Of a stretch of DNA of 64,000 bases, positions 33,377 through 41,329 are shown one piece after another. Source of the stretch: an uncultured Christensenella sp. (lineage in GTDB: Bacteria > Bacillota > Clostridia > Christensenellales > UBA3700); the NCBI GenBank assembly GCA_910578245.1, contig CAJTPC010000004.1:1-64000 (forward strand), read 5' to 3'. The notes below the pieces were generated by a model. That model did no database searches and was not told where the DNA came from. It worked only from the letters and a program-made list of their open reading frames with translations. How positions within the stretch are numbered: position 1 is the stretch's first letter; each line of letters starts with the position of its first letter. The translations under genes and the position numbers were made by a program.

Positions 33377-35188
33377 TCAGTCGTCAAAATCTGACTTACC
33401 TTCTTCATTGACAGGTTCGTCCTTAACATCTTCTTCGACTTTATCTTCTTTTGTTACTTGCGTTTCTTGCGTTATACCTGCGTCTTCAAAGACGTTCTGA
33501 ACTTTTTCTTCGATTATTACGTCGGCAGTAGCTTTAGCGTTGTCTGACTCAACTATAAATGCTCTTACCGCATCAGAGTTCTCCCAACCGAGAATTTTAG
33601 CAACTTCGGTATAAGTTCTCTCTTGAGTCTTTTTGTCAACAAGTTTAAGTTGCTCAACAAACTCGCCGGCTTCCGCTTCGTTCATAGCGCCCTCGGCCTT
33701 CTTCCTTGCAAGAACTCTCGATACAGCCTCTACCTGTCTTTTTTCCGTAAACGTGTAGAAGAAGAGAGGAATCGTACAAGCCGCCATAGAAAGTCCGCAC
33801 AAAAGCGTCGTTGCCATCCAGTTATTTGCTATAACGCTGTCATATGTAGCGCGTTCAGATTCTGTCATGGCGTCAACTATTTCCTTGGTTACGACTTTGT
33901 TAGCATCGTCGTATCCTGCCAAACCGAGTACCAGCAATGTAACGAAGGCGGTAAGCGCCATACCAATTTTGGATATAAGCGTCTGCATCGAGAAGCAAAT
34001 GCCCTCTGCTCTCTTTCCTGTCTTATCTTCAAGATAGTCGATAGAGTCTGCTATCATAGAGTATGTAAGTATGTTGCTAAATCCAGACGGAATACCTGCA
34101 ATAATGATTATTATGTAGAATGCAATTTGCGAAGGTTTGCCTGTTCCGCTGTCTTTCAAACCTATAAAGTACAATATTACGAGTAGTATACCGCCTATAA
34201 TGTGCGACCATATCAATATATCTCTCTTGCCAAACTTCTTAGAAAGTATAGGCGTAAGCAAAGTCGCAGCAAGACCGCCCGGTACGACCAATAAGAAAAT
34301 CATTGACGCTAAATCTTGATTGAGGAAGTTGTACTTGGCAATATAGACGGCAGTTGTCAAATATATCGTACGGAGTCCTCCTAGCGCTCCCATAATTATC
34401 ATAAGAATAACAGGCTTATTCTTGGCAAGAAGTTTAAGATTTTCTTTGAGCGAAGCCTTCTCCTTATCTTCGTAAAATCTCTCTTTGCTATTCTTAAAAC
34501 CAATCCAAAAAGTAGGTATGGAAATTAATACGAATACCAATGCCGTTACGGGATAAATCCATTTTAGAGCTTCTTGCGTTACAGGCAAAATCTGTTCGTC
34601 CTTGTTTGTATTAGTAAGTACCGGAAGTACAATAGATATAAGTCCGCTACCAATCGTACAGAAAAGACGGGCAACAGTCAAAAGCGTATTTCTCTTATCC
34701 GTGTCTGAAGTCATCGAAGACGCAAGTCCCCAATACGGAACGTCTACCGAAGTATAAGCAATACCCCATAAGAGATATATTATCGTTGAATATGCAAATT
34801 TTGCATTAGCAGACCAATTTGGAAATACCGTAAAAAGCAACACCGTCAAAACAGAAATAGGAATAGGCGAAAACAAAAGATACGGTCGCATCTTTCCCCA
34901 CTTACTACGCGTTCTGTCTACAAGCGTACCCATAACCGGATCGTTGAATGCGTCAAATAGCCTTGCCGCTAAGAACATAATTGCAAGCGCGATTGAACTA
35001 GCGCCGACAACATCTGTCATAAATACAATAAAGAATGCTGTGACTAGCTGACAGATAATGTTTTGTCCAAGACCTGCTACGGAATAAGACAAAACTTCTG
35101 ACGGTTGCATTTCTTCTTTTTTCGTCGGGTCTGTGCCGAAGAACTTACGAAGAAGTTTGTTTTCATTAATTGAAGCCATAATTTCCAT
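33377..35188 (-). CDS. GPH-family sugar:cation symporter with long cytoplasmic tail
   Basis: A 603-residue transporter with about twelve transmembrane segments, beginning LSYSVAGLGQNIICQLVTAF, with the MelB/XylP-type MGTLVDRTRSKWGKMRPYLL loop after helix 2 (the GPH signature with cation-coupling aspartate). The family takes up melibiose, xylosides, glucuronides or similar sugars with H+ or Na+. It ends with about 130 cytoplasmic residues: a helical segment then an acidic Glu/Asp/Val-rich tail (VEEDVKDEPVNEEGKSDFDD at the end). Substrate unknown; no sugar-degrading gene lies next to it. The start could be either of two ATGs (35188 or 35179). Confidence 0.88.
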   Translation of the reverse strand: MEIMASINENKLLRKFFGTDPTKKEEMQPSEVLSYSVAGLGQNIICQLVTAFFIVFMTDVVGASSIALAIMFLAARLFDAFNDPVMGTLVDRTRSKWGKMRPYLLFSPIPISVLTVLLFTVFPNWSANAKFAYSTIIYLLWGIAYTSVDVPYWGLASSMTSDTDKRNTLLTVARLFCTIGSGLISIVLPVLTNTNKDEQILPVTQEALKWIYPVTALVFVLISIPTFWIGFKNSKERFYEDKEKASLKENLKLLAKNKPVILMIIMGALGGLRTIYLTTAVYIAKYNFLNQDLASMIFLLVVPGGLAATLLTPILSKKFGKRDILIWSHIIGGILLVILYFIGLKDSGTGKPSQIAFYIIIIIAGIPSGFSNILTYSMIADSIDYLEDKTGKRAEGICFSMQTLISKIGMALTAFVTLLVLGLAGYDDANKVVTKEIVDAMTESERATYDSVIANNWMATTLLCGLSMAACTIPLFFYTFTEKRQVEAVSRVLARKKAEGAMNEAEAGEFVEQLKLVDKKTQERTYTEVAKILGWENSDAVRAFIVESDNAKATADVIIEEKVQNVFEDAGITQETQVTKEDKVEEDVKDEPVNEEGKSDFDD

Positions 35189-35401
35189 TTCCCTAATGCA
35201 AATAAGTATAGTAATTCACATTATTATAATAATACCATAAAATTGTCTTTGGGTCAATACTTAATATTAAAAATATATTATTATTTTTAGTATTAATGAG
35301 TTCTCTACCTATTGAATAAAATATATAGCTCTTGTCAACAATAACTTTGAGCCGATAAATTGCATATAATTTATTAGGACTAATGCTGTGGAGAATTAAA
35401 A

Positions 35402-35743
35402 ATGATAAAGAGAGGCGAATTATATTACGCAGACCTTAGTCCCGTCGTAGGAAGCGAACAAGGCGGTATACGGCCGGTACTCGTAGTGCAAAACGACGTC
35501 GGTAACAAATACAGCCCTACTGTCATCGCCGCCGCGGTTACAAGTCAAATCAACAAGGCGAAACTGCCTACGCACATAGAACTTTCTGCGGGCGACTATG
35601 GACTCAATAAGGACTCTGTCGTACTACTCGAACAAATACGTACGCTTGATAAAAAGCGACTTAAAGACAAGATAGGCGAAGTTCCGCTTGATACTATGCA
35701 AAAAATAAATCAAGCGCTTATGATAAGTCTAGGATTCTATTAA
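35402..35743 (+). CDS. MazF/PemK-family endoribonuclease toxin, solitary
   Basis: A 113-residue protein very like Bacillus NdoA/MazF: it begins [20 protein letters not shown], followed by [12 protein letters not shown] and ending [20 protein letters not shown] in outline. MazF cuts mRNA at specific short sequences and is normally held by a MazE-type antitoxin encoded directly upstream. No such small gene is visible in the 210 bases before it, nor downstream on the same strand. A GGAG-type site precedes the ATG, and a terminator follows. Many Clostridia encode the antitoxin apart or use an unrecognised one. Confidence 0.9.
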   Translation: MIKRGELYYADLSPVVGSEQGGIRPVLVVQNDVGNKYSPTVIAAAVTSQINKAKLPTHIELSAGDYGLNKDSVVLLEQIRTLDKKRLKDKIGEVPLDTMQKINQALMISLGFY

Positions 35744-35777
35744 AAAAGGCGTACTTGCAATAGCGAGTACGTCTTTT
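35744..35777. terminator. Bidirectional terminator between mazF and the 35.8-kb gene
   Basis: AAAAGGCGTACT and AGTACGTCTTTT form a stem with one G-T-type mismatch. It serves the convergent mazF and small membrane-protein genes. Confidence 0.75.
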
Positions 35778-35785
35778 GTGTATAC

Positions 35786-36097
35786 TTATTTTGCAGGCGA
35801 ATCCGTCGGATTATCGCTACTCTCGGGCATCTTCTCCCCCGCATCTGCATCAGCATATTTGTCTACTAATCTGAATACGTAAATCTCATCGATAATTCTG
35901 AAGACTACGCTAATAATCAATACGGCGCCCATTACTATTCCGCCGTACGCCAAAAAACACGCCAACGCCGTATCATTGCCTGTAAACATGATAATTACCA
36001 TTATCAGAACGTATAGGATAGGTATTATACCTATAATCAAATCTAAAGCTAACATACGACGTTTTCTCTTTTTTGCCGTATCATTTTTGTATATCAT
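35786..36097 (-). CDS. Small two-helix membrane protein, unknown
   Basis: A 103-residue protein: basic N-terminus (KKRKRR), two transmembrane helices at about 18-40 and 48-70, then a helical and acidic C-terminal tail ending SSDNPTDSPAK. The first ATG of the frame (36112) is part of the GGAGGG site, so the ATG at 36097 is the likely start. No family recognised. It is monocistronic and convergent with mazF. Confidence 0.7.
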   Translation of the reverse strand: MIYKNDTAKKRKRRMLALDLIIGIIPILYVLIMVIIMFTGNDTALACFLAYGGIVMGAVLIISVVFRIIDEIYVFRLVDKYADADAGEKMPESSDNPTDSPAK

Positions 36098-36179
36098 ACT
36101 ATTTCCCTCCATATTAATTTGATTATAACATATTTATGTTTATTGTCAAGTATGACCATCGCAATAAGTATTTTGACTA

Positions 36180-36812
36180 TTAACGAATAAAATTAGTCCT
36201 TACTCCGCTCTCGTTCTTGGGCGGTTCTACTCCATTTTGTTTGCCGAGTTCTATGCACTTCATAAGCCACACTAGATTGCGAGCGGCATTGCGCATAGTT
36301 TGCAAGCCCTCTAGGTCTTGCTCCACGTGTTCAGGCTGATTGCCGTGTACCATATTCCAATAGCTTGACGAGGCGATAGGCATTTGCGCTATCGTAAAAT
36401 ATTTGTTGAGTACGTCTAATGACGCCGTAGTGCCCGCTCTTCTTGCGCTTGCAATGGCAAATGCAGGCTTCTGTCTAAACACTCGGCTACCTGCATAAAA
36501 TACTCTGTCCAACAGCGATAATATTCTACCGCTTGGATGCGCATAGTATACGGGAGTACCGAATACAAATCCATCGCATTCAGCCGCCTTTGCAATGAGT
36601 TGGTTGACAACGTCGTCGTTAAAAATGCAGGTGTTGTTTTTTAGTTTTGTCGCGCATTGCAGACAACCTATGCAATCTCTTATAGGAGCGCTACCGACTT
36701 GAAATATTTCATATTCCACTCCGTTTTCTACAAGTACCTTTGCCACTTCTTCAAGCGCTCTGTTGGTGCAACCGTTGGCGCGGTTGCTTCCGTTTACAAG
36801 TAATACTTTCAT
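36180..36812 (-). CDS. NADPH-dependent FMN reductase / flavodoxin-fold oxidoreductase
   Basis: A 210-residue flavodoxin-fold protein of the iron-sulfur flavoprotein-related group. It begins VLLVNGSNRANGCTNRALEE, the phosphate-binding loop, and has CIGCLQC with two cysteines and the FGTPVYYAHPSGRILSLLDR flavin block. It lacks the full four-cysteine cluster motif expected of iron-sulfur flavoproteins, so FMN-dependent reduction of quinones or small molecules is more likely. A good GGAG site precedes the ATG. Its substrate is unknown. Confidence 0.86.
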   Translation of the reverse strand: MKVLLVNGSNRANGCTNRALEEVAKVLVENGVEYEIFQVGSAPIRDCIGCLQCATKLKNNTCIFNDDVVNQLIAKAAECDGFVFGTPVYYAHPSGRILSLLDRVFYAGSRVFRQKPAFAIASARRAGTTASLDVLNKYFTIAQMPIASSSYWNMVHGNQPEHVEQDLEGLQTMRNAARNLVWLMKCIELGKQNGVEPPKNESGVRTNFIR

Positions 36813-36839
36813 AATTTATTCTCCTTTTATTGTTTTCAA

Positions 36840-36893
36840 TCCCCTAAGTTGCCTATCAGCGACAGCTCCCCTTACTAAGTGGCGCCTTTTCAT
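36840..36893. repeat. Intergenic repeat of the GGAGCTGTC type
   Basis: On the minus strand this reads GGCGCCACTTAGTAAGGGGA then GCTGTCGCTGATAGGCAACT. From memory this pattern (GGGAGCTGTC followed by a GTGGC-like stem) is a common dispersed intergenic element in gut Clostridia. Only one copy is seen in the window. Confidence 0.45.
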
Positions 36894-36900
36894 ATGGTTG

Positions 36901-37079
36901 AGATTTCTCCATTACGCTTCGCTCCAGTCGAAATGACATAAATGCTGGACACGACCGCAGAGATTAGTGCGGATTTCGTCCGTGCGAGGGCGAGATGAAG
37001 TCGCCAAGTGTACTATATGTACACGTCGACTTCTCAAGTCCCGATGTTAGGGCGGAAGGCGTGCTGATATATGCGGTCG
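36901..37079. repeat. Dispersed intergenic repeat, copy A
   Basis: About 180 bases beginning AGATTTCTCCATTACGCTTC, with TCGAAATGACAT, GAGATTAGT, CCGTGCG, GTTAGGG and ending CTGATATATGCGGTCGCTAC. Each of these blocks recurs in the same order in copy B (45112-45285), while the internal stretches differ. It ends directly at the stop codon of the minus-strand nnr gene. Confidence 0.8.
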
Positions 37080-38552
37080 CTACCTCTTTGTGATAAGTAA
37101 TATTGCTCTAGCTACGTCGCTAGGCAAAACTCCATACTCGCTATACTCTTCAACTAAATCTTTTGCGACTTTTGCCGTCAGATACGCCGATGAATATGCG
37201 CTCTCGATTGTCGGCATACCTTGCGAAAGCATACCAAGCATAACTCCGCTCAACGTATCACCGCTTCCGCCCTTAGAGAGTTCCGCTCCGCCGTTGGTGA
37301 TAATATAGACCTCTTCACCGTCAGTAATCACACTGCTTGCGCCCTTAAGCAAGAGCGTGACTTTATATTCTTTTGCAAACGCTTTTGCTATATCTATCGG
37401 ATTGTCAAGTATCTCGTCCACGCTCTTTTTGCAAAGTCTTGACATCTCCTTTACGTGCGGAGTAAGTATTATATCGGCTTTTGCGCATTTAAGCGCTTCA
37501 ACATTCAACGCAAGAGAATTAAGTCCATCGGCGTCAATAATGACCTTTATTGGATAATTATTGATAATATACTCTATAATCTCGGCGTTTTCGCTATAAC
37601 GACTGCCCATACCCATACCTATAGCCAGACAGTCCATACCTCTCAATGCTATGTCAAGTTCTGACTTATCAAAAGTAAGATATCCGCCCTCGTCGGGTAA
37701 ACCTATCACCGTGCTTTCCACAACGGCGCCTAGGATATTATTTGCTTGACTTTGCGGAGTGAGAATTACGTTGAGTCCTCCACCGCTACGCAAAGCGCAC
37801 AGTCCCATATTGGCAAGTTTTACTGCTCCTAGATAATTTCCGCATCCGCCCAAAATCCCGCTCTTGCCGAATGTGCCTTTGTGAGTGTTGAATTTGCGTT
37901 TTGGAAAGAGTAATGCTACGTCCTGTACTTCCACTGCATTGACGTAATGGGTATGCAATCCTATACCTACGTCGACTATAGACAACTTGCCCGTCATATC
38001 CTTGCCGTCGTTGAGATACAGTCCTGTCTTAGCGTATTGTACGGTTATCGTTTCGTCAGCCTTTACGCAAGTTGAGTATCTACCGTTATCGCCGTCAAGT
38101 CCGCTAGGAATATCTACGCTTATCTTATACGCCGAACTTGCGTTTATCTTATCGATAATATATGCATACTCCTGCTTTGGCGTACCCTTAAAACCGGTAC
38201 CGAATATACAATCGACTATTATATCAAAGTCGTAATTACATTCGCCTATAGAATATATCTTATCATATCCTTTGGCTTGCAAAATATCGTAATAATATCT
38301 GCCGTCCTTACTCTTATCCGAGCAAAGGTATACGTATGGATATATACCGTTATCTATCATGATACACGCAAGCGCCAGACCGTCACCGCCATTGTTGCCC
38401 TTTCCGCAAATTATTGCTACGCTTCCTTGCCATACCCTGCCGTCAAATACGCCTTGCGCCACTCTGCGCATAAGCTCAACGGAAGCAATTCCGCCGTCAA
38501 TAGTGGCTTTGTCGCAATAAGCCATTTGAGTTGTGGTAAGAACTTTTTGCAT
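37080..38552 (-). CDS. nnr: Bifunctional NAD(P)H-hydrate epimerase/dehydratase
   Basis: A 490-residue fusion of the two repair enzymes for damaged NAD(P)H. The N-terminal YjeF_N epimerase domain (about 1-205) has GKGNNGGDGLALA and DCIFGTGFKG. The C-terminal ADP-dependent dehydratase, with a ribokinase fold (about 215-490), has GKSGILGGCGNYLGA, VIDADGLN and GGSGDTLSGVMLGML. The frame from 38567 begins with TTG, but the AGGA site and the recX stop (TGATATG overlap) point to the ATG at 38552. recX and nnr are translationally coupled. Confidence 0.94.
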   Translation of the reverse strand: MQKVLTTTQMAYCDKATIDGGIASVELMRRVAQGVFDGRVWQGSVAIICGKGNNGGDGLALACIMIDNGIYPYVYLCSDKSKDGRYYYDILQAKGYDKIYSIGECNYDFDIIVDCIFGTGFKGTPKQEYAYIIDKINASSAYKISVDIPSGLDGDNGRYSTCVKADETITVQYAKTGLYLNDGKDMTGKLSIVDVGIGLHTHYVNAVEVQDVALLFPKRKFNTHKGTFGKSGILGGCGNYLGAVKLANMGLCALRSGGGLNVILTPQSQANNILGAVVESTVIGLPDEGGYLTFDKSELDIALRGMDCLAIGMGMGSRYSENAEIIEYIINNYPIKVIIDADGLNSLALNVEALKCAKADIILTPHVKEMSRLCKKSVDEILDNPIDIAKAFAKEYKVTLLLKGASSVITDGEEVYIITNGGAELSKGGSGDTLSGVMLGMLSQGMPTIESAYSSAYLTAKVAKDLVEEYSEYGVLPSDVARAILLITKR

Positions 38553-38553
38553 A

Positions 38554-39168
38554 TCAATCCTCGTCAACGATTTTCAATACGGCGAGCGCTTGGGATATAT
38601 CTTCCCACTCATAGCCCCTGTATTGCAAAAATCTAATGAGCTTGGCTCTGTATTTGGGGTCGTGAATATCTTGGTTTTTGCTGTGCTTTTTGGCGAGTTC
38701 CTCGCATGCGTTGCCCTTGGGCATTTGCGACAGCGCATTCTCTATTATATCTTCGGAAACGCCTTTGTTACGGAGTTCCATTTTAAGTCGCGTCTTGCCT
38801 TTTATATTAGAGTTGAGCGCAACGTACGAACGCGCGTATTCCGCGTCGTTGATATATCCATAATTTTTGCACTTGTCTACGGTATAGTCTACTATGGCTT
38901 TTCCGTACCCCTTATCATAGAGTTTATTGGTCAAAATCTTTGCGGTAGGCGTGTATTTACTTATATACGTCAGCGCATAATCAAAAGCCTTGTCCTTATC
39001 GCTGTCAAATATAACCTTGTCAAGCGTAACCTTGTCTATCTCTTTGCCTATCTCCAACTTATGATTGTATACCGCAAGTCTGCTAACTCCCGAATAAAAC
39101 GATCCGTCTACGAAGAGATTTACTCTGTCGATATTCTTCGACTGCATAGTGATGCCCGTAATTATCAT
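38554..39168 (-). CDS. recX: RecX-family regulator of RecA
   Basis: A 204-residue all-helical protein made of three-helix RecX repeats: FDYALTYISKYTPTAKILTN, YARSYVALNSNIKGKTRLKM and the C-terminal KLIRFLQYRGYEWEDISQAL. RecX binds RecA filaments and limits their extension. Its start overlaps the end of the ygiQ gene by four bases (ATGA), and its end abuts nnr, so the three genes form one operon. An AAAGGAG site within the ygiQ end supports the start. RecA itself is not in the window. Confidence 0.9.
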   Translation of the reverse strand: MIITGITMQSKNIDRVNLFVDGSFYSGVSRLAVYNHKLEIGKEIDKVTLDKVIFDSDKDKAFDYALTYISKYTPTAKILTNKLYDKGYGKAIVDYTVDKCKNYGYINDAEYARSYVALNSNIKGKTRLKMELRNKGVSEDIIENALSQMPKGNACEELAKKHSKNQDIHDPKYRAKLIRFLQYRGYEWEDISQALAVLKIVDED

Positions 39169-41084
39169 CTGCGTTTTGCTCCTTTGGTTTTCGGCTTACT
39201 CTGCGTATTAATAATTATTGTTTTCTTACGATGTTGGTTTTTATTATTGCTTGCGCTGTCATTTTCTTTGCGCGCTTTGGCAATCGCCTCTTCCTTAGTA
39301 GGTTTGACAAGACACTCTTCTCCAAAACCTATCAAATCCTGCCGTCCCGCTTCCTTGAGCGCTTCGACTATTACATCGTAGTTACTCTTCTTGCGGTATT
39401 GCATCAAAGCGCGCTGATAAGTCTTTTCCTTTTTAGTCTTGGCTACGTATATAGGTTGCATTGTGTCGGGATTGATACCCGTATAGTACATACACGTAGA
39501 TTTTGTTGACGGCGTAGGATAAAAGTCCTGCACCTGCTCCGGCATATATCCTATCGACTTGAGATACTGCGCAAGCCTTATAGCGTCTTTGAGCGTACAG
39601 CCGGGGTGCGAGGATATCAGATACGGCACAAGGTATTGTTTCTTGCCGAGTTTCTTATTGATAGCGTCATACTTCTCTTTGAACTTGAGATATATGTCGA
39701 ACGGCGGCTTATTCATAGCCTTCAAAGTAGAATCGGATATATGCTCGGGGGCTACTTTGAGTTGTCCGCTGACGTGGTGCTTGATAAGTTCGTATAGAAA
39801 TTCGGGATTCTTGTCATACATCAGATAGTCAAAACGTATACCCGAGCGAATAAAGACCTTTTTAATGCCCTCTATCTGTCTTAAGGTCTTGAGCAAGTCA
39901 AGATACTCGCTGTGGTCGACTTTCATTGCAGGACAAGGCTTATATCCTATGCAAGACCTGTCTTTGCATACGCCCATAGTCTTTTGCTTTTCGCAAGCGG
40001 GGTCACGAAAGTTGGCGGTAGGCCCGCCGACGTCGTGAATATATCCCTTGAAGTCCTTGTCCGCGACAAAGCTACTGGCTTCTTTGACAATATTGTCCTT
40101 ACTACGCTTTTGCACTATACGCCCTTGATGAAATGCAATCGCGCAATAATTACACGCGCCAAAACAGCCTCTGACTGACGTCAAAGAATACTTTACCTCT
40201 TCGATTGCAGGCACTCCCCTCGTATAACTAGGGTGATAAGTCCTCTCGTAAGGCAAGTCGTAAATCTCGTCCATTTCCTTTACAGACAAAGGATATTGCA
40301 TTGGATTCTGCACTACGTACTTATCGCCGTGCTTTTGAAGTAACGTTTTGCCGTAATATGGGTCGTTGTTGGAATATTGAGTATTAAAAGCGTTGACGTA
40401 TTGCGCCTTATCAGCTCTAACTTGCTCATACGATGGAGAAAATACTACCGTATGCTCCTCGATACCCTTTTTAAGTTTTGCAGAAAGACTGTCGAAACTC
40501 GACAGATAGCAAGTTCCTCTCACGTCCTTGATTTTATCAAGCGGTATGCCCTTCTTGACCATATAAAATATCTCTTTCAATGGTCTTTCTCCCATACCGT
40601 ATATAAGTAAGTCTGCTTTTGAAGATACCAAAATACTTGGAAGCACCGCGTCTTTCCAATAGTCGTAATGCGCAAATCTGCGGAGCGACGCTTCTATTCC
40701 GCCAATGACTACAGGTGAATTAGGATAAAGTCTTTTTAGCGCGTTGCAATACACATCAACGCACCTGTCAGGGCGTTTGCCTACATCGCCGCCTTCGCTG
40801 TAAACGTCGCGAGTTCGTCTAATCTTTGCGACCGTATAGTTGTTGACCATACTGTCTACAACTCCGCTCGACACCATAAAGCCGTATCTAGGTTGTCCAA
40901 AGCGTGTGAAGTCGTTATCGCTTAGCGGTTGAGGAATAATAGCTACGTCAATGCCGAGAGATTGCAAAAGCCTAGACACTATTGCGTGTCCAAAAGACGG
41001 GTGGTCAACGTACGCTTCGCCTATCACGTAGACTATATCGACTTGACGACCGTTTACTTCGCTTTTGCTTATCGGTAAAAACAT
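39165..41084 (-). CDS. YgiQ-family radical SAM protein
   Basis: A 639-residue protein of the UPF0313/YgiQ family. The N-terminal half (FLPISKSEVNGRQVDIVYVI onward) is a B12-binding-like domain, and the radical SAM cluster site is CFGACNYC near residue 307, in the SVRGCFGACNYCAIAFHQGR region. A further block carries DRSCIGYKPCPAM. A Lys/Arg-rich tail ends the protein. The biochemical role of YgiQ is unsettled. It heads the ygiQ-recX-nnr operon, with a weak ribosome-binding site. Confidence 0.9.
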   Translation of the reverse strand: MFLPISKSEVNGRQVDIVYVIGEAYVDHPSFGHAIVSRLLQSLGIDVAIIPQPLSDNDFTRFGQPRYGFMVSSGVVDSMVNNYTVAKIRRTRDVYSEGGDVGKRPDRCVDVYCNALKRLYPNSPVVIGGIEASLRRFAHYDYWKDAVLPSILVSSKADLLIYGMGERPLKEIFYMVKKGIPLDKIKDVRGTCYLSSFDSLSAKLKKGIEEHTVVFSPSYEQVRADKAQYVNAFNTQYSNNDPYYGKTLLQKHGDKYVVQNPMQYPLSVKEMDEIYDLPYERTYHPSYTRGVPAIEEVKYSLTSVRGCFGACNYCAIAFHQGRIVQKRSKDNIVKEASSFVADKDFKGYIHDVGGPTANFRDPACEKQKTMGVCKDRSCIGYKPCPAMKVDHSEYLDLLKTLRQIEGIKKVFIRSGIRFDYLMYDKNPEFLYELIKHHVSGQLKVAPEHISDSTLKAMNKPPFDIYLKFKEKYDAINKKLGKKQYLVPYLISSHPGCTLKDAIRLAQYLKSIGYMPEQVQDFYPTPSTKSTCMYYTGINPDTMQPIYVAKTKKEKTYQRALMQYRKKSNYDVIVEALKEAGRQDLIGFGEECLVKPTKEEAIAKARKENDSASNNKNQHRKKTIIINTQSKPKTKGAKRR

Positions 41085-41120
41085 AGTATCTCTTAATATA
41101 CTTAATATTTACAATAATTT

Positions 41121-41160
41121 AAGACTCTTCGACTACGCTACGCTCTGCTTAGTGTGACGC
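41121..41160. repeat. Dispersed intergenic repeat, partial copy D
   Basis: AAGACTCTTCGACTACGCTA followed by CGCTCTGCTTAGTGTGACGC corresponds to the head block of copies A and B. It lies between the ygiQ promoter side and the purL end. Confidence 0.55.
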
Positions 41161-41247
41161 AACGAACACTTTTGAGCAAGTGTAAAGTCTAATAAATATC
41201 CGTAACTACGATTAAGTATCAACTTAAGCGTAATTTCATTTCTCACT

Positions 41248-41329
41248 ATTTGCGAAGCAAATAATTTCACTGCCACTTTAGTGAAATTTCATTGTATTTC
41301 AAGTAAGTCGTTTACAACTTACTTGAAAT
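41248..41329 (-). repeat. Three successive hairpins at the purL 3' end
   Basis: Stems are ATTTGC-GAA-GCAAAT (41248-41262), AATTTCACT with AGTGAAATT (41263-41288) and ATTTCAAGTAAG with CTTACTTGAAAT (41296-41329). The last overlaps the final codons and stop of purL. Together they could end or protect the long purine message. A similar arrangement of short GAA-looped and TTTCA-rich palindromes is, from memory, common between genes in gut Clostridia. Confidence 0.7.

Noticed and set aside
36180..36812. An iron-sulfur flavoprotein
   Set aside because: Only CxxCxxC-like CIGCLQC is partly present; the complete cluster motif is not, so a plain FMN reductase call is safer.
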